From assembly GCF_001552135.1 (NCBI RefSeq), contig NZ_BCQP01000058.1, forward strand, positions 18,680 through 82,679: DNA of 64,000 nt. The letters are read 5' to 3'. The stretch comes from Actinomadura chibensis NBRC 106107. Lineage in GTDB: Bacteria; Actinomycetota; Actinomycetes; Streptosporangiales; Streptosporangiaceae. The position numbers were made by a program, and so were the translations under genes. Of this stretch, positions 8,986-17,249 are shown one piece after another. Below the pieces are notes generated by a model. That model was not told the origin of the DNA. It saw only the letters and a program-made list of their open reading frames with translations, and made no database searches. Position 1 is the first letter of the stretch, and each line of letters begins with the position of its first letter.

Positions 8986-10413
8986 ATGGGAGAGGCCGGT
9001 CAGCTCGACGCGCTTGAGCGGGCCGTCGAGGGGACCCTCGCCGAGGGGTCGTTCGAGTTCGACGGCGAGGAGGCGGTGCTCCGCATCGATGGGTCGTTCG
9101 TCGTCACGACGGGCTGGTTCCTGTCCCTCGGCGTGGGCGGCGTCGCGTCGCTGCTCGGCGGGGCCGTCATGTCGCTCACCGGGCTGCAGGACGAGGCCCG
9201 CTGGGTGCTCGGCCCGGGCGCGGCCCTGATCGCCGTCTCCCTCGGCTACTTCGTGCTCCTGCGCTTCACCCCGCTGCACGGCCTGTGGCCCGACCTCGAA
9301 CTGCGGTTCGCCGAACGGACGCTCGTGCACCGGCGGACCCGCATCCCGTTCCGCGACCTGCGCCCCGAACACCTCGTGTGGAAGAACGGGCGCTTCTTCC
9401 GGCGGCTGTACGTCCGGCATCCGTCGCTGCGCAAGCAGCTCGCCGGGTTCTTCGACAGCGAGCGGCGGCAGGCCGCCGAGTTCCAGCGGCGGCTCTGGGA
9501 GCTGATCTCCGCGCCGGACCTGCCCGGCGTCCTCGCCCACGGCGGCGGCCTCACCCCCGTGCAGCGCTGGATCGTCGCGGCGGGCGCGCCCTACGCCGCG
9601 ATCAACGGGTTCCGGATCGACCGGCTCGGCGCCGCGCCCGGCGCGGACGCCGCCACCGCCGACCGCCGCGCCGCGCAGGAACTCCTCCACGACCCGTGGG
9701 GCGCCTACGACCTCGAACAGCTCCTCGGCGCGGTCAACTGGCTCGTCCAGGACGGGCACCGCGCCGACTTCGCCCACGACGCGCACCTCGCCGCGCGTCC
9801 GCCCGCCGCGCAGGAGGAGTACGGGACGCTGCTCCGCGAGGTCGACGGCCTTATCGCGGGCGACCGGCTCGAACCGCCGTTCGTGGAACGGCTCATCGAA
9901 CTGGTCCGCGTCCGGTACGGGGACGAGGGCGGGTCGTACGCCCGGCTCGTCCCGAAGCTGCTGCGCGACGAGCCCGGCGCCGACGCCAGCGAGGAGGGCG
10001 CGGAGCTCGCGCAGTTCCTCCACCAGCTCTTCAACGACCGCAACCACGCCGCCGAGGAGCTGCACCGCCTGAAGGCCCTCGCCGACCCGGAGCTGCGCGC
10101 CAACGTCGGACGGTTCCTCATCTGGGACTACGGCCGCGCGCTGATGCTCTACCGCTGGGGCTACATGGTCGGCTGGCTGACGGAGGAATACTGCTGGGAG
10201 CGCATGCTGCCGCTGGCCCTCGACATCCAGCGGCGCTACAAGTCCTGGCAGGACATGGCGACCTGCTACCTCCAGGGACGCCGGCTCTGGTCGGGCGGCG
10301 GCGGGAAGACGCAGGGCGAGTACGAACACCTCATCCACGAACTGTCGACCGAGCCGCACAGCCCGTGGAACCTCGTCCCGTGGGAACTCGACCTCACCCG
10401 CGACTGGACGTGA
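8986..10413 (+). CDS. DUF1266 domain membrane protein
   Basis: Predicted product is 475 residues. Two hydrophobic helices near 43-65 and 73-93 are followed by a PH-like segment and a C-terminal DUF1266 domain. The domain is recognised by DPWGAYDLEQLLGAVNWLVQDGHR and WDYGRALMLYRWGYMVGWL, ending in YKSWQDMATCYLQGR. DUF1266 proteins have no established activity. ATG start at 8986, 115 bp after the DUF6177-like gene. It ends 15 bp from the convergent small gene at 10429-10896. Likely inner-membrane anchored with the DUF1266 part in the cytoplasm. Confidence 0.75.
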   Translation: MGEAGQLDALERAVEGTLAEGSFEFDGEEAVLRIDGSFVVTTGWFLSLGVGGVASLLGGAVMSLTGLQDEARWVLGPGAALIAVSLGYFVLLRFTPLHGLWPDLELRFAERTLVHRRTRIPFRDLRPEHLVWKNGRFFRRLYVRHPSLRKQLAGFFDSERRQAAEFQRRLWELISAPDLPGVLAHGGGLTPVQRWIVAAGAPYAAINGFRIDRLGAAPGADAATADRRAAQELLHDPWGAYDLEQLLGAVNWLVQDGHRADFAHDAHLAARPPAAQEEYGTLLREVDGLIAGDRLEPPFVERLIELVRVRYGDEGGSYARLVPKLLRDEPGADASEEGAELAQFLHQLFNDRNHAAEELHRLKALADPELRANVGRFLIWDYGRALMLYRWGYMVGWLTEEYCWERMLPLALDIQRRYKSWQDMATCYLQGRRLWSGGGGKTQGEYEHLIHELSTEPHSPWNLVPWELDLTRDWT

Positions 10414-10428
10414 GCTCGGGGCCTTCGG

Positions 10429-10896
10429 CTAGCCGCCGATGACCCCGCCCTGGTAGGCGGCGCCGTCCTGGCCGGGCGCCTGCGCGGCGGACCCGCCGCC
10501 GCCCTGCCCGGACGCCTTCCAGCTCCGCGCCGGGGCCTCGCTCGCGCCGTCCGGGTAGACCGTTCCCCCGGCCCAGTGGACGAGGGAGTCGGCGAACCGG
10601 CGCGCCACCCGCACCGCGTCCGGCATGTCGCCGACGGCGCGGACGTCCACCCACCAGACGGGGACCGCCACCCGGTCGGCGAAGTCGGCGCCGAGCAGCC
10701 GCCGGATCTCGCTCCGCGCGGACACCTGCACCGCGTCCTCGATGGAGACGAGCAGCCGGCCCTCGGCGTCGTAGAGCAGGGTCGGGTCCGGCTCCCCGCC
10801 GCGCAGCTCCAGCGGCTCGCCGAGGGCGATCAGACCGTCCGCCACGGCGTGCACGTCCGGACGGCGGCGCACCAGCGCCACCAGGTCACTGCTCAT
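10429..10896 (-). CDS. Conserved-looking small hypothetical protein
   Basis: A 155-residue soluble protein I do not recognise. The ATG at 10896 (MSSDLVALVRRRPDVHAVAD) is preferred over an upstream extension, because GGGGTGA lies just upstream and the extension is low-complexity Arg/Gly. Residues 1-110 look like a compact alpha/beta domain (LLYDAEGRLLVSIEDAVQ, VPVWWVDVRAV); the last 40 are Gly/Ala/Gln-rich and disordered. The fold outline recalls small ESX-associated proteins, and it sits beside the DUF6177/DUF1266 pair, but nothing in the sequence fixes a function. Confidence 0.55.
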   Translation of the reverse strand: MSSDLVALVRRRPDVHAVADGLIALGEPLELRGGEPDPTLLYDAEGRLLVSIEDAVQVSARSEIRRLLGADFADRVAVPVWWVDVRAVGDMPDAVRVARRFADSLVHWAGGTVYPDGASEAPARSWKASGQGGGGSAAQAPGQDGAAYQGGVIGG

Positions 10897-11070
10897 CGGG
10901 TCACCCCATCGGGCGGACTGAGCGGGCCGTCGCCGCGCGCCGCGGCCGGCCGCCGGCTTGAGTCGGACACCTGCCTCCCCTCTCCAGCGCAACCCTATGA
11001 GACATCCGGACGCCCCGCCGCCCCCGCCGGGCACGTACATCCGGAGTCATACCTACCATCCCTCGTGAAA

Positions 11071-11094
11071 TTGGGAACTTCCGCCCGCTAATCT
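11071..11094 (+). promoter_or_regulatory. Candidate promoter for the Pro-rich membrane protein
   Basis: A TAATCT hexamer (11089-11094) matches a -10 element 50 bp before the ATG. Upstream elements TTGGGA (12-bp spacing) or GTGAAA (18-bp spacing) are candidates for -35. It stands out as the AT-richest stretch in the intergenic region. Confidence 0.35.
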
Positions 11095-11143
11095 GGTGCG
11101 ATCCGCGAACCGTCCCCCGCATGGACACAAGCACGGAGCGCTC

Positions 11144-11950
11144 ATGAGTTCCCCCCAATGGCCCGGCCAGCCCCCGGGCGGCCCGTTTCCGCCGCCCCCG
11201 CCGCCGGGCCCGCCGCTGCCGCCCGGCGGCCCCGGCTTCCCGCCTCCGCACCGAGGAGGCGGCGGCGGCGCGCTCGTCCCGCTGCTGATCATCGGTGTGG
11301 TGGTGGTACTCGCGTTCATCGGCATCGGCGCGTTCGTCATCCTCAACACCGGTGACCACGACTCCCACCGGACGTCCGCGTACCCGAGCTACACGCCGTA
11401 CAGCCCGTCCTACACTCCCTACTCACCCGAGTCGACGCCGTCGTCCTCGCCGTCCAGCGGGACGTCGTCCGACCCGGCCTCCATCCTGGGCCCGACCATC
11501 CGGACGGCGAAGGGCAACACCTTCACCCGCGCGGGCACGCGCACCGCGTCCTGCACCAGCCGCGCCAACGCCAAACTGCAGACCGCCCTGCGCGTGAACC
11601 CGTGCGTCGGCGAGATGTACTCGGCGGTGTACGCGAACCCGACCAAGAACATCATCACGTCGGTGTCGATCGCGAAGTTCGCCAGCCCGTCGGCGGCGAG
11701 CAGCGTCAGCAACGTCACGAACACCGAGGGGTGGCCGCTGCTGCTCACCCCGTCCGACGCGAGCGGGCTGCCGCAGCCGCGCCCCGACCCCGCCTACTGG
11801 ACGCGGTCCTGGTCGCAGGGCTCGTCCGTCGTCTACGCCCAGTCGTACTGGTCGAACGGCGGTCCGACCGGCGGCCGCACCGGCAGCGTCTTCGCCACGG
11901 CGGGCGAACTCGGCGTCGAGATCACCAACACTCTGATCTGGTCGAACTGA
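11144..11950 (+). CDS. Single-pass membrane protein with Pro-rich N-terminus, unknown function
   Basis: The 268-residue protein begins at an ATG with CGGAG 5 bp upstream. Residues 1-40 are Pro/Gly-rich (cytoplasmic), residues 45-70 form one membrane helix (ALVPLLIIGVVVVLAFIGIGAF), and a Tyr/Ser/Pro/Thr-rich linker follows. The extracytoplasmic domain of about 150 residues has two cysteines (in ASCTSRAN and RVNPCVGEM) that could form a disulfide. This layout is common in secreted-domain proteins near actinobacterial ESX loci. No enzyme motif is visible. A strong bidirectional hairpin follows the stop. Confidence 0.65.
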   Translation: MSSPQWPGQPPGGPFPPPPPPGPPLPPGGPGFPPPHRGGGGGALVPLLIIGVVVVLAFIGIGAFVILNTGDHDSHRTSAYPSYTPYSPSYTPYSPESTPSSSPSSGTSSDPASILGPTIRTAKGNTFTRAGTRTASCTSRANAKLQTALRVNPCVGEMYSAVYANPTKNIITSVSIAKFASPSAASSVSNVTNTEGWPLLLTPSDASGLPQPRPDPAYWTRSWSQGSSVVYAQSYWSNGGPTGGRTGSVFATAGELGVEITNTLIWSN

Positions 11951-11966
11951 CCCGCTGACCCTCTAC

Positions 11967-12006
11967 CGGCCGGAGCGCCCGCGTCCCAACGCCCGCGCTC
12001 CGGCCG
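11967..12006. terminator. Bidirectional hairpin terminator
   Basis: Perfect 11-bp arms CGGCCGGAGCG / CGCTCCGGCCG with an 18-nt loop lie between two convergent genes. A pyrimidine-rich TCCCTTTCCC follows on the plus strand. It is well placed to stop transcription from both sides. Confidence 0.6.
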
Positions 12007-12039
12007 TCCCTTTCCCCCGCCTCCGCTCCGCCGCTCCGC

Positions 12040-13701
12040 TCAGCGGGCGCCGGGGGCGACGTCGCCGAGCGAACGCGCGAACGCCTCGTAGGCGATACGG
12101 CTGACGGCCGCGTGGGTGGCCTCGCCCAGCCGGGAGAAGTCGACGGCCGCGCCGGTCGCGATCTGCCGGTCGTAGGGGACGTGCACGACCGGCGTCCCCC
12201 ACGCGGTCAGCATCTGCGCGGCCCGGGCGAGGTCGGCGCCGACCTGGGGGGCGTGCGAGACCATCGCGATGACCGTCCGCGCCAGCAGGCCGCGCTGCGC
12301 GCCCTGCGAGAACCACTCCAGGGCCCCGCGCGCGCTCAGCGCACCGTCGACCGTCCCGGGGGTGACCAGCACGACGCTGTGCGACTGGCCGAGGAGCGAG
12401 CGGTGTAGATCTGTGAGGATGCCCGCGCTGCAGTCCGTGATGGCGGCCGAGATGTACCGGCTCACCGTGGTGAACGCCGCCTGGTACGTGTCGAAGGTGA
12501 ACTCACCGGTGATCCGGCCGCCGCGGGTCGCGGCGAGGACCCACAGCCCCTCCCTGGTCTGCTTCAGGTACTGCGCGGCCTCCTCGAACGTCCGCGGCTG
12601 CTGCGCGGCGAGGTCGAACAGCGACAGCTCGGACCGGACGCCGAGCCGCAGCGGCAGCGACCCGAGCTCCGCGTCGGCGTCGATGGCGAGGACCCGGTCG
12701 GGACGGTGCCGGGCCAGCTCCGTCGCCAGCAGCGCGGCCATCGTCGTCTTCCCGGCGCCGCCGCGGACGCTGACCACCGTGATCTGCCGGAACCCGCCGA
12801 CCGGACGGCGCAGGTACTCCGCGATCTCGGCCTGCGTCCTGATCTGCCCGGACGCGCCGACCGCCTTGCGGACACCGCGTCCCATCCGGCGCACGAACGC
12901 GTCGCCGTGCTGGTTCTTCCGAACGAACTCGTCCGCCGTGGGCACCGCGCCATGCTGGTGTTGCTGCTGCGGCGGTGCGGGCGGCGGGACCGGCTGCCCA
13001 GGCGTCTGGACGGGCGGCGGCGCGGGATGCCCGCCGGACGCGTCACGCTCCTGCTCCTCGGCTCCGGGAGCCTGCGGGAGCCCGGGGGCCTGCGGTGCGC
13101 CGCCCCCGACCGGGGTGATCGCCGCCTCCCAACTGAACTCCTCGTTGACCAGCGGGACCTCGGGCTCGGCGGCCTGCTGCTGCGGCTGCTGCGCCACGGG
13201 CTCGGCGGCCTGCTGCTCCAACGGCGGCCGCTCCGGCGTCGCGGGCGGTGCGGGCTCGGGCGGGCTCGGCTGCGGCGCGTCCGGAAACGGGTCGTACGAC
13301 GCCGGCTGAGCGGCCTCCGCAGGCGCCTGCTGCGGCGGATCAGGAAACGGGTCATAGGACGCCGGCTGAGCGGCCTCCGCAGGCGCCTGCTGCGGCGGAT
13401 CAGGAAACGGTTCGTACGGCTGCGGCGGCCCCGGTGGCTCCGCCTGCTCGACCTGCTCGGCCTGCGCCGCCTGCGCGGTCGGCTGCGGCGCCACGGGCGC
13501 GGCCGGAGGCGCCGCGAGAGGCTCCGGATCCCGCGCACCGGCGGGGGCCGCCGAGGGCTCCTGCCGGGCACTCCGCTGAGCCGCCTCCGCCCCCCATCCG
13601 GCGTCCGCCGGACGGGCCGCCGCCGACCCGAACGTCGCGAAGCCGCGCTGGGACGCGCCGAGTTCGCGCAACACGCCAAGCTGCCAACCCGAGTCCGGCA
13701 C
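12040..13701 (-). CDS. MinD/ParA-like ATPase with long Pro/Gln-rich N-terminus (EspI-like)
   Basis: A 553-residue protein starting at GTG with GAGAGGAGGG upstream. The first ~250 residues are disordered and Pro/Gln/Ala-rich, with repeated Y[DE]PFPD[PA]PQ units. The C-terminal ATPase domain starts near residue 305. It has a deviant-type Walker A (VSVRGGAGKTTMAALL), a Walker A' aspartate in LAIDADAELGSLP and the MinD-like AAITDCSAG strand. EspI and related MinD-like ATPases are encoded in ESX loci and are thought to act in regulation or assembly at the membrane. It lies downstream of the left mycosin and ends the leftward ESX gene run, after 242 bp containing a hairpin. Confidence 0.85.
   Translation of the reverse strand: MPDSGWQLGVLRELGASQRGFATFGSAAARPADAGWGAEAAQRSARQEPSAAPAGARDPEPLAAPPAAPVAPQPTAQAAQAEQVEQAEPPGPPQPYEPFPDPPQQAPAEAAQPASYDPFPDPPQQAPAEAAQPASYDPFPDAPQPSPPEPAPPATPERPPLEQQAAEPVAQQPQQQAAEPEVPLVNEEFSWEAAITPVGGGAPQAPGLPQAPGAEEQERDASGGHPAPPPVQTPGQPVPPPAPPQQQHQHGAVPTADEFVRKNQHGDAFVRRMGRGVRKAVGASGQIRTQAEIAEYLRRPVGGFRQITVVSVRGGAGKTTMAALLATELARHRPDRVLAIDADAELGSLPLRLGVRSELSLFDLAAQQPRTFEEAAQYLKQTREGLWVLAATRGGRITGEFTFDTYQAAFTTVSRYISAAITDCSAGILTDLHRSLLGQSHSVVLVTPGTVDGALSARGALEWFSQGAQRGLLARTVIAMVSHAPQVGADLARAAQMLTAWGTPVVHVPYDRQIATGAAVDFSRLGEATHAAVSRIAYEAFARSLGDVAPGAR
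13281..13418. repeat. 60-bp in-frame tandem repeat inside the MinD-like gene
   Basis: Two nearly identical 60-bp units (13281-13340 and 13341-13400) are followed by an 18-bp partial third. They encode repeats of AEAAQPASYDPFPDPPQQAP in the disordered N-terminus. Near-identity points to recent slippage or unequal exchange. Confidence 0.85.
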
Positions 13702-13767
13702 CCGCCCTCCTCTCGTCCCGGTGCCAGCCTAGGGGCTCCGGGGCCCCGACCGAACGCCCGCTCCAGC

Positions 13768-13807
13768 CCCTGAGACCCCCGCCTGAGCGGTGACGGGGAT
13801 CTCAGGG
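13768..13807 (-). terminator. Hairpin between mycosin and the MinD-like gene
   Basis: Arms 13768-13781 and 13794-13807 (CCCTGAGAYCCCCG, 13 of 14 paired, 12-nt loop) lie downstream of the left mycosin and upstream of the MinD-like start. It may terminate or attenuate the ESX transcript. No U-run follows. The rest of 13702-13943 shows no gene. Confidence 0.4.
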
Positions 13808-13943
13808 AGACCTCAGGAACTCCCACCCGGTTTGTTCGAGTCAGGCATGTCATAGCCCAGCCAGCGCACACGCGCAACGACCTCGCCCGCCACCTCCGTC
13901 TAGCCGGAGCCCAACACCCAGCCACGGCCACTCAAAGAAGGAA

Positions 13944-15197
13944 CTACTGCGGAGGCCGGGAACCCCCCGACCCGTCCGGCGGCACAAAAGGCGGCCCACC
14001 CTGCTGAGGCCCGCCAGCAGACGCCACCCGCCCGGCCCGCCTCCTCCCCCGCACCACCACGAAGACGACGAACCCCACCCCGAGCATCCCGGCCACAACA
14101 ACCCCGCCAATGAGCACCCACGTATTCCGCGCCGCCTGATCGTCGCTGTCGTCCGCTCTCTTCCCGGACCACTTGCCTGGAGTCACCGCGGCTGGCAGCC
14201 CGTTCGTCTTCACCCATTCGTCGTAGGCGGCGAAGACCGGATTGGGCGCGGACTTGGGAACGTCGGCGGTCAGCGCGGCACGCGGAATGACGACCCCGTA
14301 GCCGGTCCTGTCGTCCTTGCCGGGAGGGCCCGCGTCCTCGGTCGTATTGATGATGCGCTGGACCACTTCGCGAGCCGACATCCGCGGGAACCTCGACCGG
14401 ATGAGGGCGGCGACCGCGGAGGTCAACGCCGTCGCCTGGCTCGTCCCGACGCGGTTCGTGGCCACCCGACCATCGGCGTTGAGCGTGTTGACGGCGTAGC
14501 CGGGCGCCGCCACCGCTACATAGGGCTGGCGCTCGCTGCCCGCCCACGGAGTTCTCTGGAGGTTGACCGCCCCGACCGCAAGGGCGCCCGCGCAGTTCGC
14601 GGGCTCCATCGACTCATTGTCCCCGGCACCGTTGTTACCGGCGCCCGCGACGACGACGACATCCCGCTGCAGCGCGTAGGAAATCGCCTGCTGGACTTCC
14701 GGACGGCATCCCCGAACAGCGGCGAACGCCTGGGAAATACTGATCACTTCGGCACCGTGATCAGCGGCGTAGCGGATCGCCTTGTCCCACACGGTGAGGT
14801 TCGATTTCACCGACATGATCTTCGCATCGGGAGCGACGCCCACGTATCCGGTGCCGGTTCCCTGCGCGGCGATCAGACCGGCCATCCCCGTGCCGTGCGA
14901 GGCGTCCACATCCGATGTGGGTCCGATCTGGCCATCGCCGCTGCCCGTCAACGCGTCGGTTCCGGGGACCACGACTCCCTGGAGATCAAGAATCCGTCCA
15001 TTAACCCCATTGTCGACTAAGGCGACGGTGACCCCTTTCCCCGTACTTACCGACCAGACTTTCTTCTCCACCGCCCAAGCCGAAAACCACCACTGGTCTT
15101 CGCGCCCTCTGGGAGCCGCGCCGACTGGCATCGCCGTGGTCAGAACCAGGGCCGAACTGGCGGTCATCGCGGCAAACAGTCGCGCCATCCGTCGCAT
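13944..15197 (-). CDS. mycP: Mycosin, ESX-associated subtilisin-like protease (left cassette)
   Basis: A 417-residue S8 protease with a signal peptide ending near AAPRG. The catalytic triad is visible at D62 (VDNGVNG), H101 (SHGTGMAG) and S253 (GTSQAT), with the oxyanion Asn at 188. A C-terminal membrane helix near 362-385 is followed by an Arg-rich and Pro/Gly tail, the standard MycP layout. Mycosins sit on the outer face of the membrane and stabilise the ESX core complex. It is a paralogue of the mycosin at 18303-19667 and terminates the left copy of the duplicated cassette. The catalytic residues are intact, so both copies are probably active. Confidence 0.93.
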   Translation of the reverse strand: MRRMARLFAAMTASSALVLTTAMPVGAAPRGREDQWWFSAWAVEKKVWSVSTGKGVTVALVDNGVNGRILDLQGVVVPGTDALTGSGDGQIGPTSDVDASHGTGMAGLIAAQGTGTGYVGVAPDAKIMSVKSNLTVWDKAIRYAADHGAEVISISQAFAAVRGCRPEVQQAISYALQRDVVVVAGAGNNGAGDNESMEPANCAGALAVGAVNLQRTPWAGSERQPYVAVAAPGYAVNTLNADGRVATNRVGTSQATALTSAVAALIRSRFPRMSAREVVQRIINTTEDAGPPGKDDRTGYGVVIPRAALTADVPKSAPNPVFAAYDEWVKTNGLPAAVTPGKWSGKRADDSDDQAARNTWVLIGGVVVAGMLGVGFVVFVVVRGRRRAGRVASAGGPQQGGPPFVPPDGSGGSRPPQ

Positions 15198-15293
15198 ATC
15201 GAAACCTCACTACAGAGGAAGAAGGCGTGAACGTCACGATGAAATCGATTCGCTCACGCCGACTCCTACATCGTCTCGTGACCGAACTCGGCG

Positions 15294-16439
15294 TCAGCCA
15301 ATCACGGGCGGTGTGGTGTCGCCATCGTTTCCGCCCCACACGTCTTCGTCTTCGGTGAGCCAGGTGGTGCGCTCGTGTTCGTCCTCGCCATTTCCGCCGC
15401 CGCCACGGCCACCGCCCATGGGAGCGCCCATGCCACCACGTCCCGACAAACCGGCCTTGCCGAGACCTCGACCGCCGCCGACACCGCCCCGGCCCGCGCT
15501 GGTGGAACCGGAACCGAGCAGACCGCCGGGAACGCCACCGGCCATCCCACCGGCACCGCCGCCGGGAATGCCACCGCCGCCAGGAAGCCCGCCTCCGGGC
15601 AGGCCGCCCTTGCCGAACGGGTCGACGCCACCGCCGCCGGGAAGTCCGGCGAGGTCACTGCCGCCGCCACCGCCGATTCCACTGGGAAGGCCACCACCGC
15701 CTGGGATGCCGCCCGGCATGCCGCCGCCTCCACCAGCGGGGATGCCTCCAGGACCACCGCCCGGGACCCCTCCCCCACCGCCGGGGAGGCCACCACCGGG
15801 GACGCCGTCTCCAGGGGGAGTGTTCGGTGGAAGCCCACCTGAGACCTGGGACTGCGGAAGCTCGACATCGAGTTGCGTCGGCATGGCGGCATTGGCCTCG
15901 CGGGCATGGTCACTCAGGCGCTGGACGTATTCGACGGCGGCCTTGGACTCCGTGTGTTTGATCAGCCCTAAGGCTTCGCCTTTGCTCAGCCCAATCAAGC
16001 CACCAACCGGGCCGCCCAGGAGAGTACCTCCGGTGACGATCCCCGCCTGATCCCAGGTGAGTCCCTTGAAGAAACCTTCCTTGGGAAGATGCTCCTTGTA
16101 CCAGTCCAACTTCTCGCCGTGCTCGGTCAGGACCCAGGCCGTCCTACCGGAGACCTGGTAGATGTTCTCGGCGCTCCGCTGCAGCTTCCGCATCTGCGTG
16201 ATGGTGGCGTCCGCGTCGTCGCCGTTCCAGACGGCGGCCAATGCGGACGACTGGGTACGGAGGGCGCCCGCAATGCTCTCGAACCTGTTGGAGACGTTCC
16301 TGAACACGCGTCCGGCCTTGATCACTCTCTCGGGGTTGATGCCCGCGAAGAGTTGATGCATGGCGTCCATGTCGCCGGACCATTGCTGGCCGTTATCCGT
16401 GTTGGAGCGGATGGGCACCTGGAACCGTTCGTCGCCCAT
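15294..16439 (-). CDS. Long WXG-type ESX substrate with Gly/Pro-rich tail (left cassette)
   Basis: The 381-residue protein begins at the ATG of MGDERFQVPI, 2 bp after the preceding stop. The N-terminal ~190 residues are helical with a WXG turn at W71-N-G and a hydrophobic hairpin near 120-150. A PPE-like layout is suggested but no PPE motif is present. Residues ~205-350 are GGGxPGG low complexity. The last 28 residues (EDEHERTTWLTEDEDVWG and following) are almost identical to those of the paralogue at 19765-20979. This acidic Trp tail recurs in actinobacterial WXG proteins. Probably exported through the ESX core with the small partner encoded immediately upstream. Confidence 0.75.
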   Translation of the reverse strand: MGDERFQVPIRSNTDNGQQWSGDMDAMHQLFAGINPERVIKAGRVFRNVSNRFESIAGALRTQSSALAAVWNGDDADATITQMRKLQRSAENIYQVSGRTAWVLTEHGEKLDWYKEHLPKEGFFKGLTWDQAGIVTGGTLLGGPVGGLIGLSKGEALGLIKHTESKAAVEYVQRLSDHAREANAAMPTQLDVELPQSQVSGGLPPNTPPGDGVPGGGLPGGGGGVPGGGPGGIPAGGGGGMPGGIPGGGGLPSGIGGGGGSDLAGLPGGGGVDPFGKGGLPGGGLPGGGGIPGGGAGGMAGGVPGGLLGSGSTSAGRGGVGGGRGLGKAGLSGRGGMGAPMGGGRGGGGNGEDEHERTTWLTEDEDVWGGNDGDTTPPVIG

Positions 16440-16441
16440 GC

Positions 16442-16822
16442 TCAGTTCCCGCCCCATTCCGGTGCGTCTCGCCGCCCCAGTTTCGCGCCACCACTCGAAA
16501 TCGTCCCGTAGATGGCGGTGCTGTTCGTCTGTTCCTTCTCGTCATGGTTCGCGACCATGCGCTCTAGAGCTGCGATCAGCTTGTCGTAGCTGCTGAGGAA
16601 GGCCTGGTACTGACCCGAGATCTGTGTGTACGCCGCACTGGTGGACGCGCCCAAGACCTGACCGGCCGGATACATTCCGAGGTCGTGCATGGTGATGTTG
16701 CCGTTCTGCTGGAGGTCGAAAGTGCTTCCATCACCGCTTTCGAATTTCTCGCGCTCGACCTTCAAGGCCCGGATGATCTTCCTGACCTCGTCGCGGTCGA
16801 TCTCGCTCTTCTGATGACCCAT
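16442..16822 (-). CDS. Small helical ESX-associated protein (left cassette)
   Basis: 126 residues, all-helical, with no signal peptide. It shares the opening MG[HD]QKSEID and the motif GNIT(N/M)xDLGxYPA with the paralogue at 21005-21379. The length and position between WXG100 genes and a long WXG protein suggest a secreted partner or chaperone of the long protein, but no family is recognised. Its start lies behind a 37-nt leader conserved exactly in the other cassette. The C-terminal 20 residues differ completely from the paralogue. Confidence 0.7.
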   Translation of the reverse strand: MGHQKSEIDRDEVRKIIRALKVEREKFESGDGSTFDLQQNGNITMHDLGMYPAGQVLGASTSAAYTQISGQYQAFLSSYDKLIAALERMVANHDEKEQTNSTAIYGTISSGGAKLGRRDAPEWGGN

Positions 16823-16824
16823 GG

Positions 16825-16861
16825 GAGCCTCCGGCGGGCCGGGAGTCGCCCGCTACCCCGT
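16825..16861 (-). promoter_or_regulatory. 37-nt intercistronic leader, identical in both cassettes
   Basis: Identical to 21382-21418. On the minus strand it forms a GCGGGC/GCCCGC stem immediately before the GGAGG ribosome site of the small helical gene. Conservation in diverged surroundings suggests translational control or recent conversion. Confidence 0.6.
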
Positions 16862-16866
16862 CTCGG

Positions 16867-16934
16867 TCAGCCGATGCCGACGTTGGTCTTGACCGCGCCC
16901 CGCCCCGTGTGACTGGACGACCGGATCACCTGAC
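16867..16934 (-). pseudogene. 3' relic of a WXG100-b gene
   Basis: Translation gives QVIRSSSHTGRGAVKTNVGIG then stop. This matches the last 23 residues of the intact WXG100-b at 21514-21804 (QVIQSSSHTGQGTVKTNVGIISG). Everything upstream, about 73 codons, is gone, and the relic abuts the stop of WXG100-a' at a shared TCAG. A deletion removed this partner from the left cassette. Confidence 0.85.
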
Positions 16935-17249
16935 TCAGCCGTTCAGCAGTCCGGCGACCCGATTGACCGCCTCGGTCTGCTGCTGCTCACTGCCCTCGTA
17001 ATTGATCTTCACCTGCACCAGCTTCTCGTGCAGGTTGTTCAGCACGTCCAGGACCTTGCCCAGCTCACCGTTGAACTCGTTGTACACCTTGGTGAACGCG
17101 CTCCCCGCCTCACCGATCCACCGCCCGGAGAGGGCCGCCTGCTCGTGACCGAGATCAGCCTGGATCTTACGGAGGTCCTGCGCGGCCTCTTCGACCCGCT
17201 GGGCCGCCTGGGCCATTTCCCCTCTGTCGACCGAAGACTTCTGGCTCAT
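16935..17249 (-). CDS. WXG100 protein a' (left cassette), identical to the copy at 21842-22156
   Basis: 104 residues with the WXG100 helix-turn-helix signature W44-I-G and a C-terminal YxxxE export motif at Y84-E88 (YEGSE). WXG100 proteins are secreted as helical-bundle dimers by the ESX machinery. The nucleotide sequence, including 6 bp past the start codon, appears identical to the right-hand copy, whereas adjacent genes have diverged. Its WXG100-b partner has been deleted here, so it may homodimerise or pair with another WXG protein. A conserved upstream element begins 90 bp before the start. Confidence 0.92.
   Translation of the reverse strand: MSQKSSVDRGEMAQAAQRVEEAAQDLRKIQADLGHEQAALSGRWIGEAGSAFTKVYNEFNGELGKVLDVLNNLHEKLVQVKINYEGSEQQQTEAVNRVAGLLNG

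Noticed and set aside
10897..11040. N-terminal extension of the small gene at 10429-10896
   Set aside because: Low-complexity Arg/Gly sequence, and a better ribosome site at the internal ATG.
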